Source: Acinetobacter baretiae
GTDB taxonomy: Bacteria > Pseudomonadota > Gammaproteobacteria > Pseudomonadales > Moraxellaceae
Direction of reading: 5' to 3'
Assembly (NCBI RefSeq): GCF_015627105.1
Contig: NZ_VTDM01000013.1
Span: 1 to 64,000, forward strand
DNA: 64,000 bases
In this document: positions 1-9,214 of the stretch, piece after piece
How the letters are laid out: every line of letters begins with the position of its first letter
Numbering within the stretch: position 1 is the first letter of the stretch
Notes under the pieces: model-generated
What the model was told of the DNA's origin: nothing
Database searches by the model: none
What the model saw: only the letters and a program-made list of their open reading frames with translations
Translations under genes and position numbers: made by a program

Positions 1-115
1 AACCCGCTTTCATCAAGATAAACAATGGGGTGCTTTTGTTTAAGCTGATCTAAAGCTTCGATAAATTCTGATCTGAGGGATTCTTTGGCTTGTGGGTGGC
101 GTAAGGTCTTTTTTT
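1..115 (-). CDS. IS630-family transposase, start of DDE domain (orfB, partial)
   Basis: Reading the minus strand in the -1 frame after the A7G slip at 108-115 gives K-T-L-R-H-P-Q and then an open frame to the window edge containing HPIVYLDESG. That motif carries the first catalytic aspartate of the IS630 DDE domain. The junction joins in frame with orfA exactly as expected for programmed frameshifting. Most of the domain is outside the window, so whether the element is intact cannot be judged. Confidence 0.7.
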
Positions 116-406
116 CACTGTGATTCCTAAACGTTTTAATGCATAACCAATAGATGCAGCTGAGCAGGAAAAGCGTACAGCACGCTCATATTGATAATCA
201 TCTGGATATTTCTCAACATCAGCACGTAGTGCATCATCCTCAATTTTAAAAGGTTTCCGTGGGCGGGTTCTTTTAACCTCAATTCGTTTTTTCCAACTCA
301 AAATTGTATTTTTATCAATTTCAAATTGTGCAGAGACCGCTCGTATGGAATATCCTTCCTCAAGCTTCGCTATCACTTTTCGTCTAAAATGTTCTGAATA
401 ACTCAT
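50..406 (-). CDS. IS630-family transposase, N-terminal ORF (orfA)
   Basis: This 118-residue ORF is the DNA-binding half of an IS630/Tc1-type transposase. Residues 1-45 form a helix-turn-helix of the kind that recognises IS ends, including FEIDKNTILSWKK. Residues 45-118 resemble the second winged-helix part with a basic RPRKPFK linker. The reading frame stops at 50 with no catalytic domain. An A7G run at 108-115, on the coding strand inside ITVKKRP, is a typical slippery site for -1 frameshifting into the DDE ORF. orfA alone would not be a complete transposase. Confidence 0.8.
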   Translation of the reverse strand: MSYSEHFRRKVIAKLEEGYSIRAVSAQFEIDKNTILSWKKRIEVKRTRPRKPFKIEDDALRADVEKYPDDYQYERAVRFSCSAASIGYALKRLGITVKKRPYATHKPKNPSDQNLSKL

Positions 407-443
407 TTTTATATTGTCTTATATTTTTGATTGTTTGACTATA

Positions 444-961
444 TACAGTTATTTTTAATGAAATATTTGATCGGGTACAACAGTTAAAAAATAATAAATA
501 ACAATGATTTATCCATTTGGGCAATAATTTTAATTTTGTTAATGCCTAAATAGATGATTGTTCTTATTTTTAAGCTTTAATTTAAATATTGCAATGGATT
601 GATGAGAGAGTGTCGTTATGCCCAAGATCACTAAACAAACTTAAATGTTAGACGATAGATGCTATATACATGTTTAATATAGAGAAAGTTATAAGCAATT
701 GATTTCATATGATAAATTTTCATCATTCTAATATCATATGTATTAAGCCATTTAATTGTTTTTTAAAAAATAAAAAATTGATTTAAGGTTGTATATGATG
801 ATTAGTTTTTTATTTCAGAGCTAATATTAAGCCCCTTTTATTTTGAATTTTGAGTTAAATAACGTGAGCCTTGTTTAAGTCAGTGGGTTTATCACTCATT
901 CACGAGAATGATTGACTATTCAACTTAAACAAGGTTTTTAAAGCGAAGTAATGCCTTTTAA
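444..961. other. AT-rich non-coding spacer next to the IS end
   Basis: About 520 bases between the IS end and the ptsP stop codon. No ORF with a recognisable product or ribosome site was seen on either strand. The sequence is very AT-rich with many short A/T runs. Its only clear structure is the inverted repeat at 869-934, listed separately. Confidence 0.5.
869..934. repeat. 12-bp inverted repeat with a 42-base loop, downstream of ptsP
   Basis: CCTTGTTTAAGT at 869-880 is the exact reverse complement of ACTTAAACAAGG at 923-934. The element lies 28 bases past the ptsP stop. It could end ptsP transcription, but there is no strong T-run directly after the stem on the minus strand. It could also be the ends of a very small mobile repeat. 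Confidence 0.5.
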
Positions 962-3256
962 TTAGCTAGTAATTAAACGATTGGTTTTCACCATATCGGC
1001 TAAGCCATGTGTTTTAAAATAATTTTCTAACCAACTTTTAATAATTAATGGATTGTTCAAAGTAAGTACATGCGCAAGTAGCTCTTGAGCTTCATGCATG
1101 GGCACGTGGCAAATGGCTTTACGTACACGTAAAATATTACTTGAGCTCATAGAAAGCGTATTAAATCCCATTGCCATAAGCAAAATTGCAGAAAGAGGGT
1201 CTCCAGCCATTTCACCGCAAATACTAATCGGTTTGTTATATTGATGACATTCTTGTACTAAGCGATTGAGTGCCCGTAATACAGCAGGGTGAAAATGAGA
1301 ATATACGCCCGATACATGTGAGTTGTTACGATCTACAGCCAATAGGTATTGGGTTAAATCGTTGGAACCGACAGAGAAAAAATCAACTAAACCTGAAAAT
1401 TCACGAATTTGAAAAAGTACACTAGGTACTTCAACCATAATGCCTAATTTAGGTTGGGTAATTTTAACCTGTTCTTCTTCTTGAATGGCTTTACAGTCTC
1501 GTTCTAGCAAGTAAAGTACTTCTTCAACCTCACTAATACTTGTGACCATCGGTAACAAAATATGTAGATTATTTAAGCCTATATTGGCTTTCAGCATGGC
1601 TCGAATTTGTGAAGAAAAGATTTCAGGATGGTCTAAAGTAAACCGTAAACCACGCCAACCCAATGCAGAGTTTGCCTCTTTAATACTAAAGTAAGGCAGT
1701 TCTTTATCTGCACCTATGTCTAAGGTACGCATGGTGACAGGTTTGTTGGCAAAGTGACTAAGTTGCTGACGGTAAATGACACGTTGTTCTTCTTCACCCG
1801 GAAAGCGATCGCGTAACATGAATGGAATTTCACTACGATATAAGCCAACGCCTTTAGCACCACGTTGTACTCCACGAACAACATCAATCATCAAACCTGT
1901 ATTGACCAGTAAGTTGATCGCAAATCCATCTGGTGTGATGGTGTCTTTGGTTTCGTATTGTTTTAACTCTTTTGCAATTTGCTCTTCTTCTTTTTGAATC
2001 TCTTTATAACGTTGACGTAATCTACGAGGTGGGTTAATGGTGACTTTACCTTGGTAAGCGTCAACAATCATTTCTACATCGTCAAGCGTGTTAATAGGTA
2101 ATTCAGTCACTCCCACAACGGTAGGAATACCTAAAGCACGTGCAACAATGACCATATGAGAGTTTGCTGCACCATCTGTGGTGACAATGGCAGCTATTTT
2201 GTCTAAAGGCAGTTCGACCAATGCAGCAGTACTAATTTCATCACCAATTAAAATACTGTCTGAACTTAATTCTTTATGGCTTGCATCGGCCTCTTGCAGT
2301 GATGCTAAAATACGCCGTCCTAAATCTTTTAGGTCAGATACACGTTCACGTAAATAATCATCTTCCATTTGAGCAAAATGAGCGATATGGCGTTCTAAAA
2401 CAATTCTAACCGCACCTTGTGCCCAGTGACCTGCTTTAATTTCCTCTTTAATTTCTTGTGGTAAGGCATGATCATCGAGCATACGTAAAAAAATACTAAA
2501 TAAAGCCCGCTCATCAGACATGAGAGAGTCTTGCATTTTTTCATCTAAACGTTTGATGTTTTCACGAACTGAAATCACGGCTTGATCGAGCAGCGTTAAT
2601 TGTTCGCTAATATCTTCTGCTTCTCTTTCGGGTACAGCAGAGATGTCTGACGGTGGGTAAAGTACAATCGCACGACCTAGCGCAATACCGCCAGAGCCAG
2701 CAACACCCTGAAATGTTTTATAGCTTGAAATATTGGCCACTTTTCTAAACAAGTCAGTACCATTGACTGCATGTGCATGGGCAATCACGCCTGAAAGTTG
2801 CGCACATAAAGTGACTAAAAAAGATTCTGCAGCTTCACTAAAATCTTGGCGTTGTTTGTTTTGTACAACCAGTACTCCCATGACTTTACGGCGATACATA
2901 ACAGGTACACCCATAAATGAGTGATAGTTTTCTTCGCCTGTTTCAGGAAAGTATGCATACTTTTCGTGCTCGGATGCATGTTCAAGGTTAACGATTTCTT
3001 CTCGTTGTCCGACTAAACCCACTAATCCTTCACCAAACTGTAGTGATACATGGCCGACAGATTCAATATTTAATCCTTTGGTGGCCATCAGTAAGTAAGA
3101 TTCATTACGCTCATCAAGTAAATAAATCGAACATACATCAACGTCCATTGCCGCAGATACTTGTTTGACCATAATGTCTAAAGACTCATGAAGGTCATTA
3201 GAGGCATTGATTTCTTGGACAATGCGCCTTAATGTATCTAGTTGCATGTTCGACAT
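962..3256 (-). CDS. ptsP: PtsP, PTS phosphoenolpyruvate phosphotransferase (enzyme I-Ntr) with GAF domain
   Basis: This 764-residue protein matches enzyme I of the nitrogen-related PTS, which takes phosphate from PEP and passes it to the HPr-like protein NPr and then to PtsN. An N-terminal GAF sensor covers about residues 18-160 and is what separates PtsP from sugar enzyme I. An HPr-binding helical region follows. The phospho-histidine swivel domain near residue 370 contains DGAANSHMVIVARALGIP. The C-terminal PEP-binding barrel has RTLDIGADKELPYF and the catalytic cysteine in ISICGEMAGDP. AGGAG lies about 10 bases before the start at 3256. No NPr or PtsN gene is in the window. rppH lies upstream on the same strand after about 100 bases, the order common in gammaproteobacteria, so the two may be cotranscribed. 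Confidence 0.95.
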   Translation of the reverse strand: MSNMQLDTLRRIVQEINASNDLHESLDIMVKQVSAAMDVDVCSIYLLDERNESYLLMATKGLNIESVGHVSLQFGEGLVGLVGQREEIVNLEHASEHEKYAYFPETGEENYHSFMGVPVMYRRKVMGVLVVQNKQRQDFSEAAESFLVTLCAQLSGVIAHAHAVNGTDLFRKVANISSYKTFQGVAGSGGIALGRAIVLYPPSDISAVPEREAEDISEQLTLLDQAVISVRENIKRLDEKMQDSLMSDERALFSIFLRMLDDHALPQEIKEEIKAGHWAQGAVRIVLERHIAHFAQMEDDYLRERVSDLKDLGRRILASLQEADASHKELSSDSILIGDEISTAALVELPLDKIAAIVTTDGAANSHMVIVARALGIPTVVGVTELPINTLDDVEMIVDAYQGKVTINPPRRLRQRYKEIQKEEEQIAKELKQYETKDTITPDGFAINLLVNTGLMIDVVRGVQRGAKGVGLYRSEIPFMLRDRFPGEEEQRVIYRQQLSHFANKPVTMRTLDIGADKELPYFSIKEANSALGWRGLRFTLDHPEIFSSQIRAMLKANIGLNNLHILLPMVTSISEVEEVLYLLERDCKAIQEEEQVKITQPKLGIMVEVPSVLFQIREFSGLVDFFSVGSNDLTQYLLAVDRNNSHVSGVYSHFHPAVLRALNRLVQECHQYNKPISICGEMAGDPLSAILLMAMGFNTLSMSSSNILRVRKAICHVPMHEAQELLAHVLTLNNPLIIKSWLENYFKTHGLADMVKTNRLITS

Positions 3257-3357
3257 AAATGCATACTCCTGAGCATTTAATAGGTAATAATCACTGTAGT
3301 TATAACAGTATCATGCAGAAAAATCATTCACTAAAACTGCCTCTTTTTATACATTTT

Positions 3358-3831
3358 TTAGTGTAAAAATTGAGTAGATAACTCAAGCATGGCTTTACGG
3401 TAAACATCTCGTTTAAAATTGACGACTTGCCCCAGTGGATACCAATAACTGACCCATTGCCACTGATCAAATTCGGGCGGATGTGATAAGTTCAACTGTA
3501 TATATTTGGTGGGTGCAATCAGTCGTAATAAAAACCATTTCTGTTTTTGTCCAATACAAATGGGTTCAGAGCCTGAACGAATGTATCGGTGTGGCAAACG
3601 ATAGCGTAACCAACCTTTGGTTTGTGCAATCATTTGGACATGTTCGGGAAGCAGGCCTACTTCTTCTCTGAGCTCTCTATAAAGTGCTTGTTCAGGAGTT
3701 TCGCCTTGCTGTATACCACCTTGTGGAAATTGCCAAGCATTGTGCCCAATGCGTTTTGCCCATAACACTTGTCCATTATCGTTTGCCAAAATGATCCCGA
3801 CATTGGGTCGGAAACCTTCGGAGTCGATCAT
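3358..3831 (-). CDS. rppH: RppH, RNA 5'-pyrophosphohydrolase (Nudix)
   Basis: This 157-residue Nudix hydrolase removes pyrophosphate from the 5' end of primary transcripts and so opens them to RNase E decay. The Nudix box runs from G38 to L60 with E44, R52-E53 and E56-E57 in canonical spacing ([20 protein letters not shown]). The N-terminus [14 protein letters not shown] and the WQFPQGG stretch are typical of RppH rather than of other Nudix enzymes. Length fits the family. AGGTAG lies just before the ATG at 3831. The gene lies upstream of ptsP on the same strand and is divergent from the HAD gene at 4017. Confidence 0.93.
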   Translation of the reverse strand: MIDSEGFRPNVGIILANDNGQVLWAKRIGHNAWQFPQGGIQQGETPEQALYRELREEVGLLPEHVQMIAQTKGWLRYRLPHRYIRSGSEPICIGQKQKWFLLRLIAPTKYIQLNLSHPPEFDQWQWVSYWYPLGQVVNFKRDVYRKAMLELSTQFLH

Positions 3832-4016
3832 TTGGCTACCTATATTCTATTGATTTTTATAGGTCTGATTTAAATAAAAGTATTTAGCATACGCTTGTAA
3901 AAAAAAGACCGTAGAATCTTATTAAAAAATTGCTATGATCTTAACGAATTTCTGACCTTAATCGGTGATTGATTTACATTTTTTTTCTTTATTCTTTACA
4001 TTAAATGAGAGTTTTC

Positions 4017-4670
4017 ATGAAATTGGCTTTATTTGACTTAGATCATACCTTACTAAACATAGATTCAGATCATTCTTGGGGTGAATTTCTGATTCAAGAA
4101 GGCTTGGTTGATGAGCAACGTCATCGTAAAATGAATGACCAATTTTATGAAGATTACAAAGCTGGTCAACTTGATCCAATTGCGTACAATGAATTTGTCT
4201 TTGAATTTTTGACACAAAATGACCAAGCAACATTAGCTCAGGTTCATGCACGTTTTATGCATAACGTGATTCGACCACAAATGCGACCTGAAGGATTAAA
4301 AAAAGTGCAATATCATCAAGCACTAGGTCATGAAATTGTGGGTATTACGGCAACAAATGATTTTATTACCACACCTATTTTTAATGCTTTTGGCATTACT
4401 CAAGTGATTGCAACACAAGCTGAGCGACATGAGGGTCGTTATACGGGGCGTGTTTTAGGAATACCATGTTTTCAAACAGGAAAATTAGAGCGTTTAGCGC
4501 AGTGGTTAGATGGTCAAGACGTTGAAGAAAGCTGGGCATATTCAGACTCTTTTAATGATCGCTTTTTATTGAAATATGCAGATCATGCATTTGCTGTAAC
4601 GCCTGATACACGTTTAACGGCGTTAGCAAACGAACAGGCATGGCCTATTTTAGACTGGTCTATGTCTTAA
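4017..4670 (+). CDS. HAD-superfamily (subfamily IB) phosphatase
   Basis: The 217-residue product begins MKLALFDLDHTLL, the HAD motif I, with nucleophile Asp7 and acid/base Asp9. Motif II is in EIVGITATND, and the C-terminal acidic motif is SDSFND. The arrangement resembles the SerB-like IB subgroup, whose members act on phosphoserine or similar small phosphates. The true substrate cannot be read from the sequence. An ATG exists at 4005, but the GAGAG ribosome site within 4008-4012 serves the ATG at 4017, which also begins directly at the HAD fold. It is divergent from rppH. Confidence 0.8.
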   Translation: MKLALFDLDHTLLNIDSDHSWGEFLIQEGLVDEQRHRKMNDQFYEDYKAGQLDPIAYNEFVFEFLTQNDQATLAQVHARFMHNVIRPQMRPEGLKKVQYHQALGHEIVGITATNDFITTPIFNAFGITQVIATQAERHEGRYTGRVLGIPCFQTGKLERLAQWLDGQDVEESWAYSDSFNDRFLLKYADHAFAVTPDTRLTALANEQAWPILDWSMS

Positions 4671-4677
4671 AAGTATC

Positions 4678-4712
4678 GCTTGTATTCATGATGGTGAATG
4701 GTGAATACAAGC
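4678..4712. terminator. 11-bp perfect inverted repeat after the HAD gene
   Basis: GCTTGTATTCA at 4678-4688 pairs exactly with TGAATACAAGC at 4702-4712 around a 13-base loop, starting 8 bases after the HAD stop codon. Position suggests a transcript end or 3' stabiliser. There is no T-run after the stem, so an intrinsic terminator is uncertain. Confidence 0.45.
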
Positions 4713-4775
4713 AATTCTGCATGCTGATGAAATTGGAGGTCAATGAAAGCTGAAATTTTTGTAAGCCTATTACTG

Positions 4776-5123
4776 TTAGATTGATTTTCTTTCTAAGCGT
4801 AGGTAGTGAGTGGCTTTTTCTTGGACGATATATTCATCTGTCATTTTTTTGAAGGTTGAGCCACGTAATATGAAGTAAAATGTGCCATAAACAAATATGA
4901 CTGTAACAAGCATAGATATCAAAATAGCCATTAAATCAATTTGGTAATACACCATCAACAGCCCACATATTGGCAGCGTAAACAACATATTTTTGAATGC
5001 AGATTTCATGAGCTTGATACGTCGAGCAAGATCATTTGCAAACTCACCTTTAACTTCAATAGTTTGTAAATTATTTTGGAGAGCAGATGTTAACTCATCT
5101 TCATTACTAACGAAATTTAACAT
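4776..5123 (-). CDS. Small two-helix membrane protein of unknown function
   Basis: The 115-residue product has a charged N-terminal segment (1-43), then two hydrophobic stretches at about 44-63 and 66-88 that look like a transmembrane hairpin, and a basic cytoplasmic-type tail ending LRLERKSI. I do not recognise the family. The product is not similar to neighbouring genes and there is no operon partner. The ATG at 5123 follows an AT-rich region, and the gene lies convergent to the HAD gene. The coherent membrane topology makes it likely real. Confidence 0.6.
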   Translation of the reverse strand: MLNFVSNEDELTSALQNNLQTIEVKGEFANDLARRIKLMKSAFKNMLFTLPICGLLMVYYQIDLMAILISMLVTVIFVYGTFYFILRGSTFKKMTDEYIVQEKATHYLRLERKSI

Positions 5124-5302
5124 AATGACTGACTTTTAAAATTTAAAAGCAAACTATAGTTTAAAATTGTTTCAAATATATCATTAAAATATAATTTTAT
5201 GATTTAAATCACATTAAATATCTCTACTGTCTGGTTATATTTATTTTGTGTCATTAAATATACCGAGATATGCATTGATCGAGATTGAAAAAATGGTCAG
5301 CT

Positions 5303-6190
5303 CTAATTTTCTTCAAATTTTGCACATTGCTGTAATGTCATAAAATCAATGAGTGCTTCAGTGGCCTTAGATTGGCTACGATGAGGATGCCATACCATAC
5401 CAAGGGTTCGTTTGAGCTCAAGATTAAGATTTAAGCGAACAAGATCATCATTGAGTAGTGTTTGAGGTAAGACAGACCATCCTAAGCCTATAGAGGCAAG
5501 CATACGAATAGACTCTAATGGGTTATTGGTCATACTCACTTTAGGGCGTAAATTTTGTTTTTCAAATTCTGCTAAAGTAATTTGGCTAGTATACGTTTTT
5601 GCCGCAGGCAATAAACTTGGGTAGCTCATGAGTTGTTCAAGGCTTAATGATTGGGCCATGGCCAATGGGTGAAAAGGAGCAGCAACAAAAATTAAAGGAT
5701 CTTCCCATAAAGAAATGTAACTTAAACGCTCATCAAGTTTAGGAGGAAGTGTTAAAAAGGCAATTTCTAAATCACCTGCAAGTACATGTTCGTGTGCCTG
5801 TTCTGAATCTACAAACTTTACATCAAGGGTGACTTGTGGGTATTGTTGAACATAATGCTTTAAATGTTGAGGTAAGTGGTGTAAACCAATATGATGGCTT
5901 GTACCTAGTTTGAGTAATCCTTGAACGGATTCATGTTCATGGCTTAATGTATGGTGAATACTACCAAGGGTATTAAGCCATGCTTTAACTTCAGGGAGTA
6001 AGTGATATGCCACTTGTGTGGGTTGGATTCCTCGTCCAGCAGACTCAAAAAGTCTCACATTAAAATAAGACTCTACATTGTGAATACGCTTAGTCACAGC
6101 AGGTTGAGTAATAAAAAGTTGATCTGCTGCCAAAGAAATAGACCCAGTTTCCATTACTTTTACAAATGCTTCAAAAGCTGAAAGATTCAT
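5303..6190 (-). CDS. LysR-family transcriptional regulator
   Basis: This 295-residue protein has the LysR layout: winged helix-turn-helix at about residues 3-60 (ETGSISLAADQLFITQPAVT and following) and an effector-binding fold from about 90 to the end. It is divergent from leuC with a 238-base spacer holding a palindrome at 6301-6339. LysR regulators usually control the divergent gene, so a role in leucine biosynthesis is a fair inference. The inducer is unknown. The domain order also fits regulators such as CysB or LeuO relatives, so no symbol is given. Confidence 0.85.
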   Translation of the reverse strand: MNLSAFEAFVKVMETGSISLAADQLFITQPAVTKRIHNVESYFNVRLFESAGRGIQPTQVAYHLLPEVKAWLNTLGSIHHTLSHEHESVQGLLKLGTSHHIGLHHLPQHLKHYVQQYPQVTLDVKFVDSEQAHEHVLAGDLEIAFLTLPPKLDERLSYISLWEDPLIFVAAPFHPLAMAQSLSLEQLMSYPSLLPAAKTYTSQITLAEFEKQNLRPKVSMTNNPLESIRMLASIGLGWSVLPQTLLNDDLVRLNLNLELKRTLGMVWHPHRSQSKATEALIDFMTLQQCAKFEEN

Positions 6191-6300
6191 GGTCTATCCC
6201 TTTGTGGTCGGAAGAATGCATATAATAGGCTAAATTATATCATTTTTTTACATAATTATTGTGATTAAGCAGGTGGTTATAAAAATTTTAAATGCCTTTT

Positions 6301-6339
6301 ATACATCATTGAATGATTCCAAAAAGTTTAATGATGTAT
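6301..6339. promoter_or_regulatory. Palindrome in the LysR-leuC spacer, candidate operator
   Basis: ATACATCATT at 6301-6310 and AATGATGTAT at 6330-6339 are perfect inverted copies. A nested ATGAT copy sits just inside the left arm. The site lies just upstream of the candidate leuC promoter, where a LysR activator would bind. Function is inferred from position only. Confidence 0.5.
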
Positions 6340-6351
6340 AAAAATGATAAA

Positions 6352-6380
6352 TTAGATTTATGATAAACTCAAGCTATAAT
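6352..6380 (+). promoter_or_regulatory. Candidate leuC promoter
   Basis: TTAGAT at 6352-6357 and a perfect TATAAT at 6375-6380 are separated by 17 bases. The weak -35 with a strong -10 suits an activator-dependent promoter. Transcription would start near 6388, about 40 bases before leuC. Confidence 0.5.
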
Positions 6381-6428
6381 GGCTTATAAACCACTCAAAA
6401 CGCACCCAGTCCAATGGAGTACAACGAC

Positions 6429-7847
6429 ATGGCAGGCAAAACGTTATACGATAAATTATGGGATGACCATTTAGTTAAACAACGTGACGATGGTTCAAGT
6501 TTAATTTACATCGATCGACAACTTTTACATGAAGTAACTTCGCCACAGGCTTTTGAAGGTCTTGTACTTGCAGGTCGTCAGCCATGGCGTTTAGGGGCAA
6601 ATGTTGCCACACCAGATCATAATGTTCCAACGTCTAAAAAAGAACGTGAACAAGGCATTGCAGGCATTGAAGATCACACATCACGTATTCAAGTTCAAAC
6701 ATTAGATGACAACTGTAAGAGTTTTAATGTTGTGCAATTTGGCATTAATGATGTTCGTCAAGGTATTGTGCATGTGGTTGGCCCCGAACAAGGTTTAACT
6801 TTACCTGGTATGACCGTGGTTTGTGGTGACTCACATACTGCTACACATGGTGCATTTGGTTGTTTAGCACATGGCATCGGCACCTCAGAAGTTGAACATG
6901 TGCTTGCAACTCAGTGCTTAGTACAAAAGAAAATGAAAAACATGCTTGTGCGTGTAGATGGCAAGCTTGGCCAAGGTGTTACATCAAAAGACGTTGTATT
7001 GGCGATTATTGGAAAAATTGGAACAGCAGGTGGCACAGGCCATGCCATAGAGTTTGGTGGTCAAGTTTTCCGAGATATGTCTATTGAAGGCCGTATGACC
7101 GTATGTAATATGGCCATCGAAGGCGGTGCACGAGTAGGGTTGGTTGGTGTAGATGATAAAACTATCGACTATGTCAAAAATCGCCCATATGCGCCTAAAG
7201 CGCAAGATTGGGATAAAGCTGTAGAGTATTGGAATACATTGCATTCAGATGCTGATGCACATTTTGATACTGTTGTGGTATTACAAGGTGAAGATATTGA
7301 ACCACAAGTATCTTGGGGAACCTCACCTGAAATGGTTATTCCTGTATCTAAAATGGTTCCAACGCTTGCAGAAGCCAAAGATGATGTACAGCGTAACGAT
7401 TGGATTCGTTCATATCAATATATGGGTTTAACCGAAGGACAGGCTTTAAAAGATATTCGTCTTGATCGTGTTTTTATTGGTTCTTGTACTAATTCACGGA
7501 TTGAAGACATTCGAGCAGCAGCTCAGATTGTTAAAGGTCGTAAAGTGGCGACCACAATTAAACAAGCGATGGTTGTACCAGGGTCAGGTTTAGTGAAATC
7601 ACAAGCTGAGCAAGAAGGATTGCATCAAATCTTTATTGATGCAGGATTTGAGTGGCGTGAACCTGGTTGTTCAATGTGTTTAGCCATGAATGCAGATAAA
7701 TTACAATCGGGCGAACATTGCGCATCAACTTCAAATCGTAACTTTGAAGGGCGTCAGGGCAATGGAGGGCGTACACATTTGGTGAGCCCTGCAATGGCCG
7801 CTGCTGCTGCAATCGCAGGTCATTTTGTCGATGTTCGTACATTCTAA
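6429..7847 (+). CDS. leuC: LeuC, 3-isopropylmalate dehydratase large subunit
   Basis: This 472-residue aconitase-family subunit joins LeuD to isomerise 2-isopropylmalate to 3-isopropylmalate in leucine synthesis. The [4Fe-4S] ligands are in [10 protein letters not shown] and [11 protein letters not shown] in the C-terminal third. [13 protein letters not shown] is the conserved substrate-side motif. The ATG at 6429 ([12 protein letters not shown]) is preferred over 6414 because it matches the family N-terminus and has GGAG about 10 bases upstream. leuD follows after 11 bases, so the two subunits are translated from one message. Confidence 0.96.
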   Translation: MAGKTLYDKLWDDHLVKQRDDGSSLIYIDRQLLHEVTSPQAFEGLVLAGRQPWRLGANVATPDHNVPTSKKEREQGIAGIEDHTSRIQVQTLDDNCKSFNVVQFGINDVRQGIVHVVGPEQGLTLPGMTVVCGDSHTATHGAFGCLAHGIGTSEVEHVLATQCLVQKKMKNMLVRVDGKLGQGVTSKDVVLAIIGKIGTAGGTGHAIEFGGQVFRDMSIEGRMTVCNMAIEGGARVGLVGVDDKTIDYVKNRPYAPKAQDWDKAVEYWNTLHSDADAHFDTVVVLQGEDIEPQVSWGTSPEMVIPVSKMVPTLAEAKDDVQRNDWIRSYQYMGLTEGQALKDIRLDRVFIGSCTNSRIEDIRAAAQIVKGRKVATTIKQAMVVPGSGLVKSQAEQEGLHQIFIDAGFEWREPGCSMCLAMNADKLQSGEHCASTSNRNFEGRQGNGGRTHLVSPAMAAAAAIAGHFVDVRTF

Positions 7848-7858
7848 GGAGCAATACA

Positions 7859-8509
7859 ATGAAAGCATATACCATTGAAACAGGAATTGTTGCACCCTTA
7901 GATCGTGCAAATGTTGATACAGATTTAATTATTCCAAAACAGTTTTTGAAATCAATTAAACGTACAGGTTTTGGGGATAATTTATTCGATGAGCTTCGTT
8001 ATTTAGATGAAGGTTATCCCGGACAAGACAACAGTAAACGCCCTAAAAATCCAGATTTTGTATTAAATCAAGCACGTTATCAAGGTGCAACCATTTTGGT
8101 TACGCGTAAAAACTTTGGTTGTGGTTCAAGTCGTGAACATGCGCCGTGGGCACTCAACGAATATGGCTTTCGTACAGTGATTGCTCCAAGTTATGCGGAT
8201 ATTTTTTATAACAATAGTTTTAAAAATGGCATGTTGCCTGTGATTTTGTCAGAAGAGCAAGTGGACTGCATTATTAAGGCATGCCAAGCGCAAGAAGGCT
8301 ATACTTTAACTGTAGACTTAGCAACGCAAGAAGTTCGCTTATCAAGTGGTGAAGTGTTTCAATTTGAAGTAGATCCATTTCGTAAGCATTGTTTATTAAA
8401 TGGTTTGGACGACATTGGTTTAACATTGCAAGATAGTGAGCTTATACACGCTTATGAAGATAAAATTAAACAACGTAAACCATGGATTTTTAATGCACTT
8501 TCATCTTAA
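7859..8509 (+). CDS. leuD: LeuD, 3-isopropylmalate dehydratase small subunit
   Basis: The 216-residue swivel subunit completes the isopropylmalate isomerase with LeuC. The family signature [15 protein letters not shown] is present at about residues 82-96, and the N-terminal [17 protein letters not shown] is typical. Length is normal for bacterial LeuD. AAGGAG stands just before the ATG. It sits 11 bases after leuC and about 85 bases before the lipoprotein gene. Confidence 0.96.
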   Translation: MKAYTIETGIVAPLDRANVDTDLIIPKQFLKSIKRTGFGDNLFDELRYLDEGYPGQDNSKRPKNPDFVLNQARYQGATILVTRKNFGCGSSREHAPWALNEYGFRTVIAPSYADIFYNNSFKNGMLPVILSEEQVDCIIKACQAQEGYTLTVDLATQEVRLSSGEVFQFEVDPFRKHCLLNGLDDIGLTLQDSELIHAYEDKIKQRKPWIFNALSS

Positions 8510-8595
8510 TAGCATGATAGTCGTGGTGCATTAAATAAACTCTTGTTAAAATAAGTCATCTTTTGAATAGACTGCCGTCAGGTTGGCTTAAATCC

Positions 8596-9174
8596 ATGAA
8601 AAACATGACTGCTAAAATGGTGCTGATCGGCATGTGCTGTTTGAGTTTCAGCGCATGTCAAACAACGCCAAAGCATTTGGTTTCAAAACAAGTATTGCCT
8701 AACAATAGTACTGTGAAAATTTTTTGTGACGGTGCAAAAAAGTGTGAATTTGAACGCGTAAATCATGTTCGTATTGTGAATGAAACAACACATTTAGTGG
8801 ACTATGATGCTATTCAAAAAGGCTATGTTCGCCTACAGTTAAGCTCTACGTTAGAGTCAAATCACTTGTATTTAACGATACCTGCACAACAACAAGAAAT
8901 TGTGATTCGTTTTTATCCAATTTCTTTAGATCGTGCAGAAAAAATTAATGTTATTCATCAGTTTAAACCTAATCAAAATTATACTTTTAGTATGTATAGA
9001 GATCGGATTAAACGTGATAATAATCTACTGAGTTTATCTACACCAGATCCATTATGTGTCAAGCTTTTAGAAGGGCAACGAGTGATTCGTCGCTTTTGTA
9101 AACCATATAATGTTTTAACCGGCTTAGGTGAGTTTGTAGAACAAAAAAACGATTTTAAATCATTTAAAGATTAG
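8596..9174 (+). CDS. Putative lipoprotein inside the leucine operon
   Basis: The product of about 192 residues begins with a basic and hydrophobic stretch ending FSAC at residues 18-21, a plausible though imperfect lipobox that would lipidate Cys21. The rest is a soluble domain with two Cys pairs (CDGAKKCEF and the two cysteines near the end) that could form disulfides outside the membrane. I do not recognise the family. The frame opens at a TTG at 8563, but the ATG at 8596 gives the sensible signal sequence. It lies between leuD and leuB on the same strand with no terminator seen, so it is probably cotranscribed although unrelated to leucine synthesis. Confidence 0.65.
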   Translation: MKNMTAKMVLIGMCCLSFSACQTTPKHLVSKQVLPNNSTVKIFCDGAKKCEFERVNHVRIVNETTHLVDYDAIQKGYVRLQLSSTLESNHLYLTIPAQQQEIVIRFYPISLDRAEKINVIHQFKPNQNYTFSMYRDRIKRDNNLLSLSTPDPLCVKLLEGQRVIRRFCKPYNVLTGLGEFVEQKNDFKSFKD

Positions 9175-9214
9175 GTGATTTATTTCATAAAATATAATGC
9201 TGGAACAACATGCT

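Larger units (their letters stand above)
1..443 (-). mobile_element. IS630-family insertion sequence, partial (one end)
   Basis: The minus strand encodes a two-frame IS630-type transposase: an N-terminal helix-turn-helix ORF followed by the start of a DDE domain in the -1 frame. The outer end is placed near 443 because the sequence read inward from there (TATAGTCAAACAATCAA on the minus strand) also begins a decayed copy at 50363. IS630 elements insert at TA, and TA flanks this end. The rest of the element lies left of the window. The family is clear; the exact IS name is not known. Confidence 0.8.

Noticed and set aside
444..868. Hidden gene in the AT-rich spacer
   Set aside because: Stops occur in all six frames and there is no recognisable RNA fold.
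9197..9214. Earlier leuB start
   Set aside because: Adds six residues absent in the family; the GGA ribosome site fits the ATG at 9215.
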